NCBI RefSeq assembly: GCF_021602155.1
Contig: NZ_BQHY01000013.1
Coordinates: 62,001 to 126,000 of the forward strand
From: Pseudomonas parakoreensis
GTDB taxonomy: Bacteria > Pseudomonadota > Gammaproteobacteria > Pseudomonadales > Pseudomonadaceae
DNA length: 64,000 nucleotides
Direction: 5' to 3'
In this document: piece after piece, positions 1 through 8,871 of the stretch
How positions within the stretch are numbered: position 1 is the stretch's first letter
Layout of the letters: the number at the start of each line of letters is the position of its first letter
The notes under the pieces: generated by a model
Database searches by the model: none
Told to the model about the DNA's origin: nothing
The model's input: only the letters and a program-made list of their open reading frames with translations
Position numbers and translations under genes: made by a program

Positions 1-1
1 C

Positions 2-1999
2 GGCGGCCTGCTCGGCCTCGAAGCCGCCAACGGCCTGATGCTGCGCGGCATGCACGTCACGGTGGTGCACATCGGCGAATGGCTGCTGGAGCGGCAACTG
101 GACAAGACCAGCGGGCAACTGCTGCAAAGCGCCCTCGAAGCCCGTGGCCTGCACTTTCGTCTGTGCGAGCAGACCCAGGCCCTGCACGACGCGGGCAATG
201 GCCGGGTCGGCTCGGTGCAGTTCAAGAACGGCGAGATCATCCCTGCCGATCTGGTAGTGATGGCGGCCGGCATCCGCCCCAACACCGAACTGGCGGAACG
301 CGCCGGCATCCCGTGCAATCGCGGGATTCTGGTCAACGACACCCTGCAAACCTACGATCCGCGCATCTATGCCATTGGCGAGTGCGCCAGCCATCGCGGC
401 ATCGCGTATGGCCTGGTGGCGCCGCTGTTCGAACAGGCCAAGGTGTGCGCCAACCATCTCGCGCAACTGGGTTTCGCCCGGTATCAGGGTTCGGTCACCT
501 CGACCAAATTGAAAGTCACCGGCATCGACCTGTTTTCCGCCGGCGATTTCATGGGCGGCGAAGGCACCGAAACCATCACCCTCTCCGACCCGATCGGAGG
601 CGTGTACAAAAAACTGGTGATCAAGGATGACGTGCTGGTCGGCGCCTGTCTGTACGGCGATACGGCAGATGGCGGTTGGTATTTCCGACAGATTCGTGAG
701 AATCACGCCATCGGCGAGATCCGCGATCACCTGATGTTTGGTGAAAATTCTATCGGCGACGTAGGACATCAGGGCCAGGACAAAGCCATGACCATGGCCG
801 ACACCGCCGAAGTCTGCGGCTGCAATGGCGTGTGCAAGGGCACCATCGTCAAGGCGATTCAGGAACACGGTCTGTTCAGCGTCGATGAAGTGAAGAAGCA
901 CACCAAAGCTGCAAGCTCGTGCGGCTCCTGCGCCGGGCTGGTCGAGCAGATCCTGATCAACACCGTCGGCGGCGCGGCGGACGTCAAACCGAAAAGCGAA
1001 AAAGCCATCTGTGGTTGCAGCGACCTCAACCACGGACAGATCCGCCAGGCGATCCGCGAACAGCATCTGCTGACCATCGCCGGCACCATGAGCTACCTCA
1101 ACTGGCGCACCCCGAATGGCTGCGCCACCTGCCGTCCGGCGCTGAACTACTACCTGATTTCCACCTGGCCCGGCGAAGCCAAAGACGATCCGCAATCGCG
1201 CCTGATCAACGAACGTGCCCACGCCAACATTCAGAAGGACGGCACCTATTCGGTGGTGCCACGGATGTGGGGCGGCGTGACCAACCCTTCGGAACTGCGC
1301 CGGATTGCCGACGTGGCGGACAAATACAACGTACCCATGGTCAAGGTCACCGGCGGTCAGCGCATCGACCTGCTGGGGATCAAGAAACAGGACTTGCCCG
1401 GCGTCTGGAAGGACCTCGACATGCCCTCCGGCCACGCCTACGGCAAATCCATCCGCACCGTGAAAACCTGCGTCGGCAGCGAGTTCTGCCGTTTCGGCAC
1501 GCAGAATTCGACGCAGCTGGGCATCGAGCTGGAACACGACCTCTTCAACATGTGGTCACCGCACAAAGTGAAACTCGCTGTCTCCGGGTGCCCACGCAAC
1601 TGCTCGGAAGCGGGGATCAAGGACGTAGGAATCATCGGCGTCGACTCCGGTTGGGAGATGTACATCGGCGGCAACGGCGGGATCAAGACCGAAGTCGCCG
1701 AGTTCTTCGTCAAGCTGAAAACCGCCGAGGAAGTCCGCGAATACAACGGCGCGTTTCTGCAGCTGTACCGCGAAGAAGCCTTCTACCTCGAACGTACCGT
1801 GCACTACCTGCAACGGGTCGGCATGGAGCACATCAAGAAAGCCGTGCTGGAAGACCCCGAGCGTCGCAAGGCCCTGAATGAGCGCCTGCAGTTCTCCCTG
1901 TCGTTCGAACAAGACCCGTGGAAAGAGCGCCTCGCGCAGCCGCAACTGAAGAAAGAATTCGACGTGATCCCCGTGAAAAACCTGGAGGTGTCGGCATGA
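2..1999 (+). CDS. nirB: Assimilatory nitrite reductase large subunit, 5' end missing
   Basis: NAD(P)H-dependent siroheme nitrite reductase, which reduces nitrite to ammonium in the cytoplasm. The reading frame is open from base 2, so the N-terminal FAD region lies outside the window. The visible part opens with the nucleotide-binding glycine motif GGLLGLEAANG. Two BFD-like [2Fe-2S] segments follow (CGCNGVCKG with CGSCAG, then CGCSD with CATC). The C-terminal siroheme/[4Fe-4S] domain shows TCVGSEFCRFG and SGCPRNCSEAG, which supply the four cluster cysteines. Its stop overlaps the nirD start (ATGA), so the two subunits are probably translationally coupled. Confidence 0.95.
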   Translation, partial: GGLLGLEAANGLMLRGMHVTVVHIGEWLLERQLDKTSGQLLQSALEARGLHFRLCEQTQALHDAGNGRVGSVQFKNGEIIPADLVVMAAGIRPNTELAERAGIPCNRGILVNDTLQTYDPRIYAIGECASHRGIAYGLVAPLFEQAKVCANHLAQLGFARYQGSVTSTKLKVTGIDLFSAGDFMGGEGTETITLSDPIGGVYKKLVIKDDVLVGACLYGDTADGGWYFRQIRENHAIGEIRDHLMFGENSIGDVGHQGQDKAMTMADTAEVCGCNGVCKGTIVKAIQEHGLFSVDEVKKHTKAASSCGSCAGLVEQILINTVGGAADVKPKSEKAICGCSDLNHGQIRQAIREQHLLTIAGTMSYLNWRTPNGCATCRPALNYYLISTWPGEAKDDPQSRLINERAHANIQKDGTYSVVPRMWGGVTNPSELRRIADVADKYNVPMVKVTGGQRIDLLGIKKQDLPGVWKDLDMPSGHAYGKSIRTVKTCVGSEFCRFGTQNSTQLGIELEHDLFNMWSPHKVKLAVSGCPRNCSEAGIKDVGIIGVDSGWEMYIGGNGGIKTEVAEFFVKLKTAEEVREYNGAFLQLYREEAFYLERTVHYLQRVGMEHIKKAVLEDPERRKALNERLQFSLSFEQDPWKERLAQPQLKKEFDVIPVKNLEVSA

Positions 2000-2313
2000 A
2001 CTGGCTCGATATCTGTGCCCTGGAAGAGATCAATGCCCTCGGTTCGCGAATCATTGCCGGGCCGAAAGGCGACATCGCGATTTTTCGGACGAGTGATGAT
2101 GAAGTTTTCGCCCTCGACGACCGCTGCCCGCACAAGGGCGGGCCGCTGTCACAAGGTTTGATCTACGGCAAACGCGTGGCCTGCCCGCTGCACAACTGGC
2201 AAATCGACCTGCAAACCGGCGAGGCCCAGGCTCCGGACATCGGCTGCGCGCACCATCATCCGGCCCGGGTCGAAAACGGCCGCGTGCAATTGGCCCTGCG
2301 GGAAGCGGTCTGA
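1996..2313 (+). CDS. nirD: Nitrite reductase small subunit
   Basis: This 105-residue Rieske-type protein is the small subunit of assimilatory nitrite reductase. The start at 1996 is chosen because ATGA overlaps the nirB stop and gives the usual family length starting MNWLDICALEEI. The Rieske cluster motifs are present: CPHKGGPLSQG and CPLHNWQIDL. Its stop overlaps the next ATG (TGATG). It therefore sits in a compact nirB-nirD-nasA-cobA operon and is needed with NirB for nitrite reduction. Confidence 0.93.
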   Translation: MNWLDICALEEINALGSRIIAGPKGDIAIFRTSDDEVFALDDRCPHKGGPLSQGLIYGKRVACPLHNWQIDLQTGEAQAPDIGCAHHHPARVENGRVQLALREAV

Positions 2314-5027
2314 TGAACCGCCAGACGACCGCCTCGACCTGCTGCTACTGCGGCGTCGGCTGCGGCGTGCTGATCGAGCATGACGGCGAGCGCATTCTCG
2401 GCGTCAGCGGCGATCCGGCGCATCCGGCCAACTTCGGCAAACTGTGCAGCAAAGGCTCGACCCTGCACTTGACCGGCAATCTGGCTGCCCGGGCGCTGTA
2501 CCCGGAGCTGCGCTTGGGCAAAGGCCTGGCGCGCAGCCGTTGCGACTGGGACACGGCGCTGGATCACGCGACCCAGGTTTTTGCCGAGACCATCGCCGAA
2601 CACGGCCCGGACAGCGTGGCGTTTTACATTTCCGGGCAGTTGCTGACCGAGGACTATTACGCCTTCAACAAATTGGCACGAGCACTGGTCGGCACCAACA
2701 ACATCGACAGCAATTCCCGGCTGTGCATGTCGTCGGCGGTGGTCGGTTACAAGCGCAGCCTCGGCGCCGATGCGCCGCCGTGCAGTTACGAGGATCTGGA
2801 GCTGAGCGATTGCGTGATGATCGCCGGCAGTAACATGGCCTACGCCCACCCAATCCTTTTCCGACGCCTGGAAGAGGCAAAATCGCGCCGGCCGCAGATG
2901 AAGGTCATCGTCATCGATCCCCGGCGCACCGACACCTGTGAGTTAGCCGACTTGCATCTGGCGATTCTGCCCAGCACCGATGTCGCGCTGTTCCATGGGA
3001 TTTTGCATTTGCTGCTGTGGGAAGACCGGATCGACCGCGACTTCATCCAGGCGCATACCGACGGCTTGCCTGAGCTGAAAAATCTGGTGCGCGACTACAC
3101 CCCGCAAATGGTTGCGCAACTCTGCGGGATCAGTGTCGAGCAATTGCAGCAGTGCGCCGAATGGGTGGGCACCGCGCCAAGTTTCCTGTCGCTGTGGTGC
3201 ATGGGCCTGAATCAGTCTACCGCTGGCAGCGCAAAAAACAGCGCGCTGATCAATCTGCACCTGGCCACCGGGCAAATCGGCCGCCCGGGTGCAGGACCTT
3301 TCTCTTTGACCGGTCAGCCAAATGCCATGGGCGGGCGGGAAACCGGCAGCCTGTCCAATTTGCTGCCCGGTCACCGTGAAGCGGCCAATCCCGAGCATCG
3401 CGACGAAGTGGCAGCCTGTTGGGGTGTCGATCAACTGCCTCAAACCAGTGGCCTCAGCGCTATCGAGCTGTTCGAGCGGATGCGCAGCGGCCAGATCAAG
3501 GCGCTGTGGATTGCCTGCACCAATCCCGCACAGTCCATGCCTGACCAGCAGGCGGTGCGCGAGGCGCTGCAGACCTGCCCGTTCGTGGTGTTGCAGGAAG
3601 CCTTCCGCACCACCGAAACCGCCGCCTTCGCCGACCTGTTGTTACCCGCTGCCAGTTGGGGCGAGAAAGAAGGTTCGGTGACCAACTCCGAACGGCGCAT
3701 TTCCCACGTACGACAGGCCATTCTCCCACCGGGCGAAGCACGGCCGGACTGGGCGATCACCGTGGATTTCGCACAGCGGCTGGAGAAACGTCTGCGCCCA
3801 CTTCAGCCGAGCCTGTTTGCTTTCGAACAGCCGGCGCAGTTGTTCGACGAATATAAACAACTGACCCGTGGACGGGATCTGGACTTGTCGGGCCTCAGCC
3901 ATCAATTGATCGATGAACTGGGACCGCAGCAATGGCCCTTCCCCGCCGGCGCCCGGCAAGGCACGGCACGCTTGTATGGCGACGGGATTTTTCCCACGGC
4001 TAACGGTCGTGCGCAGTTCGTCGCCGATCCCTATCGCGCCGCCAAAGAACAACGCGATGCACGGTTCCCACTGACGCTGATCACCGGCCGGCTGCGCGAT
4101 CAATGGCACGGCATGAGCCGCACCGGCACGGCGGCGCAATTGTTCGGGCATGTCAGCGAAGCCGTGTTAAGCCTGCACCCGGACGAGCTACGCCGGCAGC
4201 GCTTGCAGCCGGGGGATCTGGTCAACCTGAAGAGTCGGCGCGGTGCCGTTATCGTCGCGGTCGCCAGCGATGACAGCGTGCGCCCCGGCCAGGCGTTTCT
4301 GCCGATGCATTGGGGCGACCGGTTTCTCAAGGGCGGGGTCAACAGTCTGACCTTGCCGGCCTTCGATCCTCTGTCGAAGCAGCCCGAACTCAAACACAGC
4401 GGCGTGCGTCTGGAAGCGGTAAATCTGCCATGGCACTTGTTCGCCCTGATCGAGGGCGATGTTCAACGGCATTTCGAGACGCTACGCCCCCTCTGCGAGG
4501 CGTTTTCCTACGTGAGCCTCAGCCTTGTCGGACGTGAGCGGCCCGCGCTGCTGATACGCGCTGCCAGCGTCACGCCGCCAGAGCCGCAACGGCTGCGCGA
4601 TATCGACCAGTGCCTGGCGCTGCTTGACGGTCCAGTGCTGGCCTACGACGACCCGCGCCGCGCCATTGGCAAACGGGTACGCATCGAAAACGGCCGTATC
4701 ACCGCAATCCGCCTCGCGGGCGAAACCCTGGCTCAGCACTGGCTGCAAGGCTTGTGGCTGGAGGGTCGCGCCGATGAACAACTGCGCCGCTGGCTTCTGG
4801 CGCCGATGAGCGCACCACCCGGCAATGCCGGCATTCAGGCCAATCCGGGCAAAACCCTGTGCAACTGCAAAAACGTCAGCCACAGCGCGGTGTGTACTGG
4901 AATTCGCCAGGGCCTGGATCTGCAAGGTCTCAAACAACAACTGGGGTGCGGCACGCAATGCGGCTCGTGTGTCCCTGAAATCAAGCGTTTGCTGGCCGCT
5001 GATCTGCAGCCGGTATCGGTCATCTGA
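2313..5027 (+). CDS. nasA: Assimilatory nitrate reductase catalytic subunit
   Basis: This 904-residue molybdopterin oxidoreductase reduces nitrate to nitrite in the cytoplasm. The N-terminus carries the [4Fe-4S] motif CCYCGVGCGV with a later KLCSKG, followed by the molybdopterin domains (for example SNSRLCMSSAVVGYK and GRLRDQWHGMSRTG, typical of the family). The last ~60 residues form a BFD-like [2Fe-2S] domain (CNCKNVSH, then CGTQCGSCVPE), as in Klebsiella/Pseudomonas NasA. The start overlaps the nirD stop. There is no separate electron-transfer subunit in the visible operon, so the C-terminal cluster may receive electrons. Confidence 0.94.
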   Translation: MNRQTTASTCCYCGVGCGVLIEHDGERILGVSGDPAHPANFGKLCSKGSTLHLTGNLAARALYPELRLGKGLARSRCDWDTALDHATQVFAETIAEHGPDSVAFYISGQLLTEDYYAFNKLARALVGTNNIDSNSRLCMSSAVVGYKRSLGADAPPCSYEDLELSDCVMIAGSNMAYAHPILFRRLEEAKSRRPQMKVIVIDPRRTDTCELADLHLAILPSTDVALFHGILHLLLWEDRIDRDFIQAHTDGLPELKNLVRDYTPQMVAQLCGISVEQLQQCAEWVGTAPSFLSLWCMGLNQSTAGSAKNSALINLHLATGQIGRPGAGPFSLTGQPNAMGGRETGSLSNLLPGHREAANPEHRDEVAACWGVDQLPQTSGLSAIELFERMRSGQIKALWIACTNPAQSMPDQQAVREALQTCPFVVLQEAFRTTETAAFADLLLPAASWGEKEGSVTNSERRISHVRQAILPPGEARPDWAITVDFAQRLEKRLRPLQPSLFAFEQPAQLFDEYKQLTRGRDLDLSGLSHQLIDELGPQQWPFPAGARQGTARLYGDGIFPTANGRAQFVADPYRAAKEQRDARFPLTLITGRLRDQWHGMSRTGTAAQLFGHVSEAVLSLHPDELRRQRLQPGDLVNLKSRRGAVIVAVASDDSVRPGQAFLPMHWGDRFLKGGVNSLTLPAFDPLSKQPELKHSGVRLEAVNLPWHLFALIEGDVQRHFETLRPLCEAFSYVSLSLVGRERPALLIRAASVTPPEPQRLRDIDQCLALLDGPVLAYDDPRRAIGKRVRIENGRITAIRLAGETLAQHWLQGLWLEGRADEQLRRWLLAPMSAPPGNAGIQANPGKTLCNCKNVSHSAVCTGIRQGLDLQGLKQQLGCGTQCGSCVPEIKRLLAADLQPVSVI

Positions 5028-5038
5028 AGGAAAACACC

Positions 5039-5827
5039 ATGAATGCAAAAGTCTGGCTGGTGGGCGCAGGCCCCGGTGATCCCGAGTTGCTGACGCTCAA
5101 AGCGGTACGCGCGTTGCGCGAAGCAGAGGTGGTGTTGATTGACGATCTGGTCAACGACGCCGTGCTGGAGCATTGCCCTACGGCGCGAATCATTGCCGTG
5201 GGCAAGCGCGGTGGCTGTCGCTCGACGCCGCAGGCCTTCATCCACCGGCTGATGCTGCGTTATGCCCGCCAAGGCCAATGCGTGGTGCGGCTCAAGGGCG
5301 GTGACCCGTGCATTTTCGGCCGTGGTGGCGAGGAGGCGCAGTGGTTACGCGAACGTGGGGTTGAGGTCGAGCTGGTCAACGGCATTACCGCCGGCCTTGC
5401 TGGCGCGACACAGTGCGATATTCCGCTGACGTTGCGCGGCGTAGCGCGCGGGGTGACGCTGGTGACCGCGCATACCCAGGACGATAGCCAATTGAACTGG
5501 CAGGCGCTGGCGCAAGGCGGGACGACACTGGTGATCTACATGGGGGTGGCCAAACTGGACGAGATCCGCGATCAACTGTTGGCCGGCGGGATGGCGGCGG
5601 ATATGCCAGTGGCGATGATCGAGAATGCCTCTCTGCCAGAACAGCGCGAGTGCCGCAGTGATCTGATGAGCATGGGTGACGACGCCTGCAGGTTTGGACT
5701 GAAAAGCCCGGCCATTCTGGTCATTGGCGCGGTGGCCGCAGTTGTTGAAAATCAAAGGAGCGCAGCCTTCGGCAGCGCCTACAGGAGCAGACCCCGTGCA
5801 GGAGCTACCGCAGGTTGCGATCTGTAG
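5039..5827 (+). CDS. cobA: Uroporphyrinogen-III C-methyltransferase
   Basis: SAM-dependent methyltransferase that converts uroporphyrinogen III to precorrin-2, the branch point to siroheme and cobalamin. Family motifs are the N-terminal VGAGPGDPELLTLKA, VRLKGGDPCIFGRGGEE and the central GITAGLAGATQ. It starts 11 bases after nasA, and siroheme supply for NirB explains its place in this operon. The last ~25 codons (from about 5755) are not typical of the enzyme: they read through a degenerate REP element and end at a TAG inside it. The C-terminal tail is probably a passenger. Confidence 0.93.
   Translation: MNAKVWLVGAGPGDPELLTLKAVRALREAEVVLIDDLVNDAVLEHCPTARIIAVGKRGGCRSTPQAFIHRLMLRYARQGQCVVRLKGGDPCIFGRGGEEAQWLRERGVEVELVNGITAGLAGATQCDIPLTLRGVARGVTLVTAHTQDDSQLNWQALAQGGTTLVIYMGVAKLDEIRDQLLAGGMAADMPVAMIENASLPEQRECRSDLMSMGDDACRFGLKSPAILVIGAVAAVVENQRSAAFGSAYRSRPRAGATAGCDL
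5758..5826. repeat. Degenerate REP doublet (family A) inside the 3' end of cobA
   Basis: The arms resemble GCAGCCTTCGGCAGCGCCTACAG and, inverted, CAGGAGCTACCGCAGG, the family-A unit found eight more times in this window. This copy is eroded and is translated as the C-terminus of CobA. Confidence 0.7.
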
Positions 5828-5852
5828 CGCTTCAACGCCAAATCGCAGGCAA

Positions 5853-5882
5853 AGAAAAGCCCGGCCTGAGCCGGGCTTTTCT
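5853..5882. terminator. Bidirectional intrinsic terminator between cobA and oprF
   Basis: The stem GCCCGGC/GCCGGGC (5859-5865 with 5870-5876) is flanked by an A-run on the left and a T-run on the right. It can therefore stop the plus-strand nitrate operon and the minus-strand oprF transcript. Confidence 0.85.
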
Positions 5883-5897
5883 CGTAGCGGCAGCTAA

Positions 5898-6947
5898 TTA
5901 CTTAGCTTGAGCTTCAACCTGCGCTTCTACGCGACGGTTAACAGCACGGCCAGCTTCAGTTTTGTTGTCAGCAACTGGGCGGGATTCGCCGTAGCCGATC
6001 GACTGAACGCGGGACGACTCAACACCGTACTGCTGGGTCAGAACTTGCTTAACGGCGTTTGCACGACGCTCGGACAGTTTCTGGTTGTAAGCGTCAGGAC
6101 CGACGGAGTCAGTGTGACCTTCAACAGTGGTGTGAGTGGCTGGGTACTGCTTCATGAAGTCAGCCAGGTTCTTGATGTCAGCGTAGCTGTTTGGCTTGAC
6201 GACCGACTTGTCGAAGTCGAATTTCACGTCCAGCTCTACACGAACAACTTCAGCAACTGCTGGGCAGCCATCAGCGTCAACAGTTACGTTGGCTGGGGTG
6301 TCCGGGCACTTGTCAACGTTGTCGCAAACGCCGTCGTTGTCGCTGTCGGAGCAGACTTCAGCCGGAGCTGGAACTGGAGCAGCAGCTGGCTTGCCGCCGC
6401 CACCGAAGTTCACACCCAGACCAACCGATGGAGCGTAGTCCCAACGGCCGTTGTCCAGTTTGTAGTCAGCTTCTACGCCAGCACGGGCGAAGAAGTTTTC
6501 GGCGAAGTAGTACTTAACGCCAGCGCCAGCAGTCAGGAAAGTCGACTGGTCGCGACCGGTGTGGCCGTCAGCAGCTACGTTGGTCAGGTTGCCGTGCTTA
6601 ACGCCACCTTCAACGTATGGACGCAGAGCGTCGCCAGCGTTGTTGAAGTGGTATTGAGCGGTCAGACCGAAGTTGTCACCACGCAGTTTCTGGCTGCCGG
6701 TACCGTCGTTCGAACGGGTGTGGTTGTTACGATCCCAGCCGAAGTTGATCGAGACGTCATCGGTCAGGAAGTAACCGATTTTGGCGCCTGGGTTGAAGCC
6801 GTCTTCGACATGATCAATGCTGTCGTTGTACTGCTTCTTGTAGTTGATCTCGCCTTCAACTGCGCCTTGGCCTTGTGCCAGTGCGCCGAACGAAGTAGCG
6901 GCAATAAGAGAACCAATGGCCAAGCCCAAGGTGTTTTTCAGTTTCAT
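5898..6947 (-). CDS. oprF: Major outer-membrane porin OprF
   Basis: This 349-residue OmpA-family protein has four parts. Residues 1-24 are a signal peptide ending GALAQ. An eight-stranded beta-barrel domain follows to about residue 185. Next come a Pro/Ala linker and a cysteine-containing segment (CSDSDNDGVCDNVDKC and DGC, four cysteines in all). The OmpA peptidoglycan-binding domain at about 225-345 includes FDFDKSVV, VEGHTDSVG and SERRANAV. It serves as a general porin and structural link between outer membrane and peptidoglycan. The gene lies directly after sigX, whose product is known in the genus to transcribe it. A bidirectional terminator follows. Confidence 0.97.
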   Translation of the reverse strand: MKLKNTLGLAIGSLIAATSFGALAQGQGAVEGEINYKKQYNDSIDHVEDGFNPGAKIGYFLTDDVSINFGWDRNNHTRSNDGTGSQKLRGDNFGLTAQYHFNNAGDALRPYVEGGVKHGNLTNVAADGHTGRDQSTFLTAGAGVKYYFAENFFARAGVEADYKLDNGRWDYAPSVGLGVNFGGGGKPAAAPVPAPAEVCSDSDNDGVCDNVDKCPDTPANVTVDADGCPAVAEVVRVELDVKFDFDKSVVKPNSYADIKNLADFMKQYPATHTTVEGHTDSVGPDAYNQKLSERRANAVKQVLTQQYGVESSRVQSIGYGESRPVADNKTEAGRAVNRRVEAQVEAQAK

Positions 6948-7006
6948 CCGTTAAATCCCCATCTGGTGATTGTGAAGCAGTCCCGCAAACCGGGGGACAA
7001 CTCGGC

Positions 7007-7028
7007 GGCAAGTCTATCAGAACTTGCC
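7007..7028. promoter_or_regulatory. Inverted repeat in the oprF leader
   Basis: GGCAAGT (7007-7013) and ACTTGCC (7022-7028) form a perfect 7-bp dyad with an 8-base spacer. It lies 60-82 bases upstream of the oprF ATG, between sigX and oprF. It could be an operator or a leader stem-loop; no function is assigned. Confidence 0.4.
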
Positions 7029-7054
7029 TACACGTAAGAGATATTTGCGCTGAA

Positions 7055-7645
7055 CTAAGTTTCAGCAATGCCTGCAAATTTCTCACGCAATTTGTCTAGA
7101 GCACGTTTGTACCGCATTTTTGTCGCACTCAAACCCATGTGCATGATGTCTGCGATCTCCTGAAACTCCAGCTCTGCGACAAATCGTAGCACCAGAATTT
7201 CACGGTCAATCGGGTTCACATACACCAGCCAGCGATCAAGTCCGCCCTTCTCCTCGGGTTTCGGCGCCTTTTCTTCCGACGCTTCTTCCAGCGGGTCCAG
7301 ACTCAAGGCGTCCATCAAGCGACGCTTTCGCCGTTCCTTCCGATACTGCGTGATGCATTCGTTATACGTGATGCTGTAGAGCCAGGTTTTGAACTTCGAT
7401 TTCCCCTCGAAGTTCTTCAGGCCATACAACACCTTAAGCATCACTTCCTGACAGACATCGTCTGCGTCGCGATCGTTCCCAAGATATCTCGCACAAACGT
7501 TAAATAATGTTCTCTGGTAACGCCGCATCAGCTCTTCATAGGCGCGCGTCACGTGAAACAGCTCGGTATGCGAGCGCGCGACCAGCTCCTCATCAGAGAG
7601 CTCACGGGGGTCGTAGCGCGTGGATAGCGTTTGGGCTTTATTCAA
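7055..7645 (-). CDS. sigX: ECF sigma factor SigX
   Basis: This 196-residue extracytoplasmic-function sigma factor is known in Pseudomonas to control oprF, fatty-acid synthesis and envelope homeostasis. Sigma region 2 spans about residues 20-95 (YQRTLFNVCARYLGN, DADDVCQEVMLKV, KFKTWLYSITYNE). Region 4 is at about 140-190 (DREILVLRFVAELEFQEIA, LSATKMRYKRALDKL). The start is a TTG at 7645; no in-frame ATG occurs before the middle of region 2, and I see no clear Shine-Dalgarno in front of it. There is no adjacent anti-sigma gene. The neighbouring membrane protein CmpX is implicated in its activity. Confidence 0.93.
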   Translation of the reverse strand: MNKAQTLSTRYDPRELSDEELVARSHTELFHVTRAYEELMRRYQRTLFNVCARYLGNDRDADDVCQEVMLKVLYGLKNFEGKSKFKTWLYSITYNECITQYRKERRKRRLMDALSLDPLEEASEEKAPKPEEKGGLDRWLVYVNPIDREILVLRFVAELEFQEIADIMHMGLSATKMRYKRALDKLREKFAGIAET

Positions 7646-7732
7646 AACAAGTCGTGCCGACAGTCAGGTCAATGTCCGCCGCACCCCTCTCAGGGCATTT
7701 TGCGGCGGCATACATTAGCAGGGTTTGCCGGG

Positions 7733-8557
7733 TTAGCGGCTACTCACATGCTGTTCCAGCAGGATCCGATTGGAAAGTGAGACTAGCTCACCCTCATCGG
7801 TCAGCAATGTGGTTTTAACCGTGCCGATCTCTTCGATCTGGCCTTCGACCTCACCAACACGCACTTGTTGCCCAACCTGGTACAACTCACGCACATAGAT
7901 TCCCGCAAGAATCTGACCGGCAATTTCCCGGCTTCCCAACCCCATGGCCAGCGCTACGGCCAGACCAACGGTAATCAATACGATGACGATCACATGGTTC
8001 AGCAGGTCGGTCTTGACCTCAAGCTGACTGATCGCGACCGAGATGCTGATGATGATCACGAGTCCCTGGGCAATGCGGCCCAAACCCGAAGCGTAGTCCA
8101 GCCCTACGCCTTCTGCCGCCCCGCGCACGAGGCCATTGGCCAATTGCGCGAGCAAAACACCCACCAGCAACACCAGCGCGGCGCCGAAAACTTTCGGCAA
8201 ATACAACGCCAGCATGTCCAGCGTAGCTGAAACTCGCTCAAGTCCAAGGGACTCTGCTGCAGAAACCAGAAAAATCAGCAGAACGAACCAGTAAACGATC
8301 TTGCCGATCAAGGTCGAGATCGGCACTTGCAGGCCGGCTCGCGACATCAATTTGGTCAGACCGGTGCCGCCCATCAGGCGATCAAGGCCCAGCTTGGCCA
8401 GCAGCTTGGACAGCAAGGTATCGAGCAACTTGGCCACCACGAAGCCCAACAGCAGCACGACCAGTGCGCCGAACAGGTTCGGGATGAAATTGGCGACTTT
8501 GGTCCACAACGCAGTCATTGCAGTGACGAGGCTCTGAGTCCAGAGATCAAGTTCCAT
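7733..8557 (-). CDS. cmpX: Mechanosensitive-channel-type membrane protein CmpX
   Basis: This ~274-residue inner-membrane protein has a long amphipathic N-terminus followed by hydrophobic segments near residues 25-50, 85-105, 120-145, 165-185 and 190-215. It ends in an MscS-like beta domain (GSREIAGQILAGIYVRELYQ, then VGEVEGQIEEIGTVKTTLLT). The start at ATG 8557 (MELDLW) is preferred over the TTG two codons upstream. It lies between crfX and sigX, as throughout the genus. A role in sensing membrane tension and signalling to SigX is known from P. aeruginosa work and inferred here. Confidence 0.9.
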   Translation of the reverse strand: MELDLWTQSLVTAMTALWTKVANFIPNLFGALVVLLLGFVVAKLLDTLLSKLLAKLGLDRLMGGTGLTKLMSRAGLQVPISTLIGKIVYWFVLLIFLVSAAESLGLERVSATLDMLALYLPKVFGAALVLLVGVLLAQLANGLVRGAAEGVGLDYASGLGRIAQGLVIIISISVAISQLEVKTDLLNHVIVIVLITVGLAVALAMGLGSREIAGQILAGIYVRELYQVGQQVRVGEVEGQIEEIGTVKTTLLTDEGELVSLSNRILLEQHVSSR

Positions 8558-8559
8558 AT

Positions 8560-8808
8560 TCAATCAGCCTTATCAGCAGTGCGTGCAGTAGTTTTACGAA
8601 GACGGGAAACCGGCGAAACGTGGGCCGATCCGTTATTCAGGGCGATCATCAGCGCGGGCAACCAGCGGCCCAGCAGGCTGAACAGATCACCGGCGCCCAC
8701 CTGGCGGTTGGCGGTTTTGAGTACGCGACCCAGGCAGGCATCGTCGTCGCGGCTGGACGGCGAAGCGTTGAGCATGTCGCGCAAAGACTGTTCAAACGGA
8801 TCGTGCAT
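8560..8808 (-). CDS. crfX: Conserved small protein CrfX
   Basis: This 82-residue protein is conserved next to cmpX in Pseudomonas and has no assigned biochemical activity. It begins MHDPFEQSLRDMLNASPSSRDD and carries a hydrophobic stretch near residues 45-58 (LFSLLGRWLPALMIAL). The ATG at 8808 is chosen because GAGG lies at good spacing before it; a GTG two codons upstream is the alternative. The stop sits just before the cmpX start, which indicates co-transcription. Confidence 0.85.
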   Translation of the reverse strand: MHDPFEQSLRDMLNASPSSRDDDACLGRVLKTANRQVGAGDLFSLLGRWLPALMIALNNGSAHVSPVSRLRKTTARTADKAD

Positions 8809-8871
8809 ACGCACCTCTCGTGATGTCTGTGAAAGACGCGGGCAAATTTGGTCGGGTCACATGTTGCATAT

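Noticed and set aside
5907-7037. A 376-codon plus-strand frame antisense to oprF
   Set aside because: It mirrors the real OprF frame in high-GC codon bias, has no ribosome binding site and no recognisable domain; OprF on the other strand is certain.
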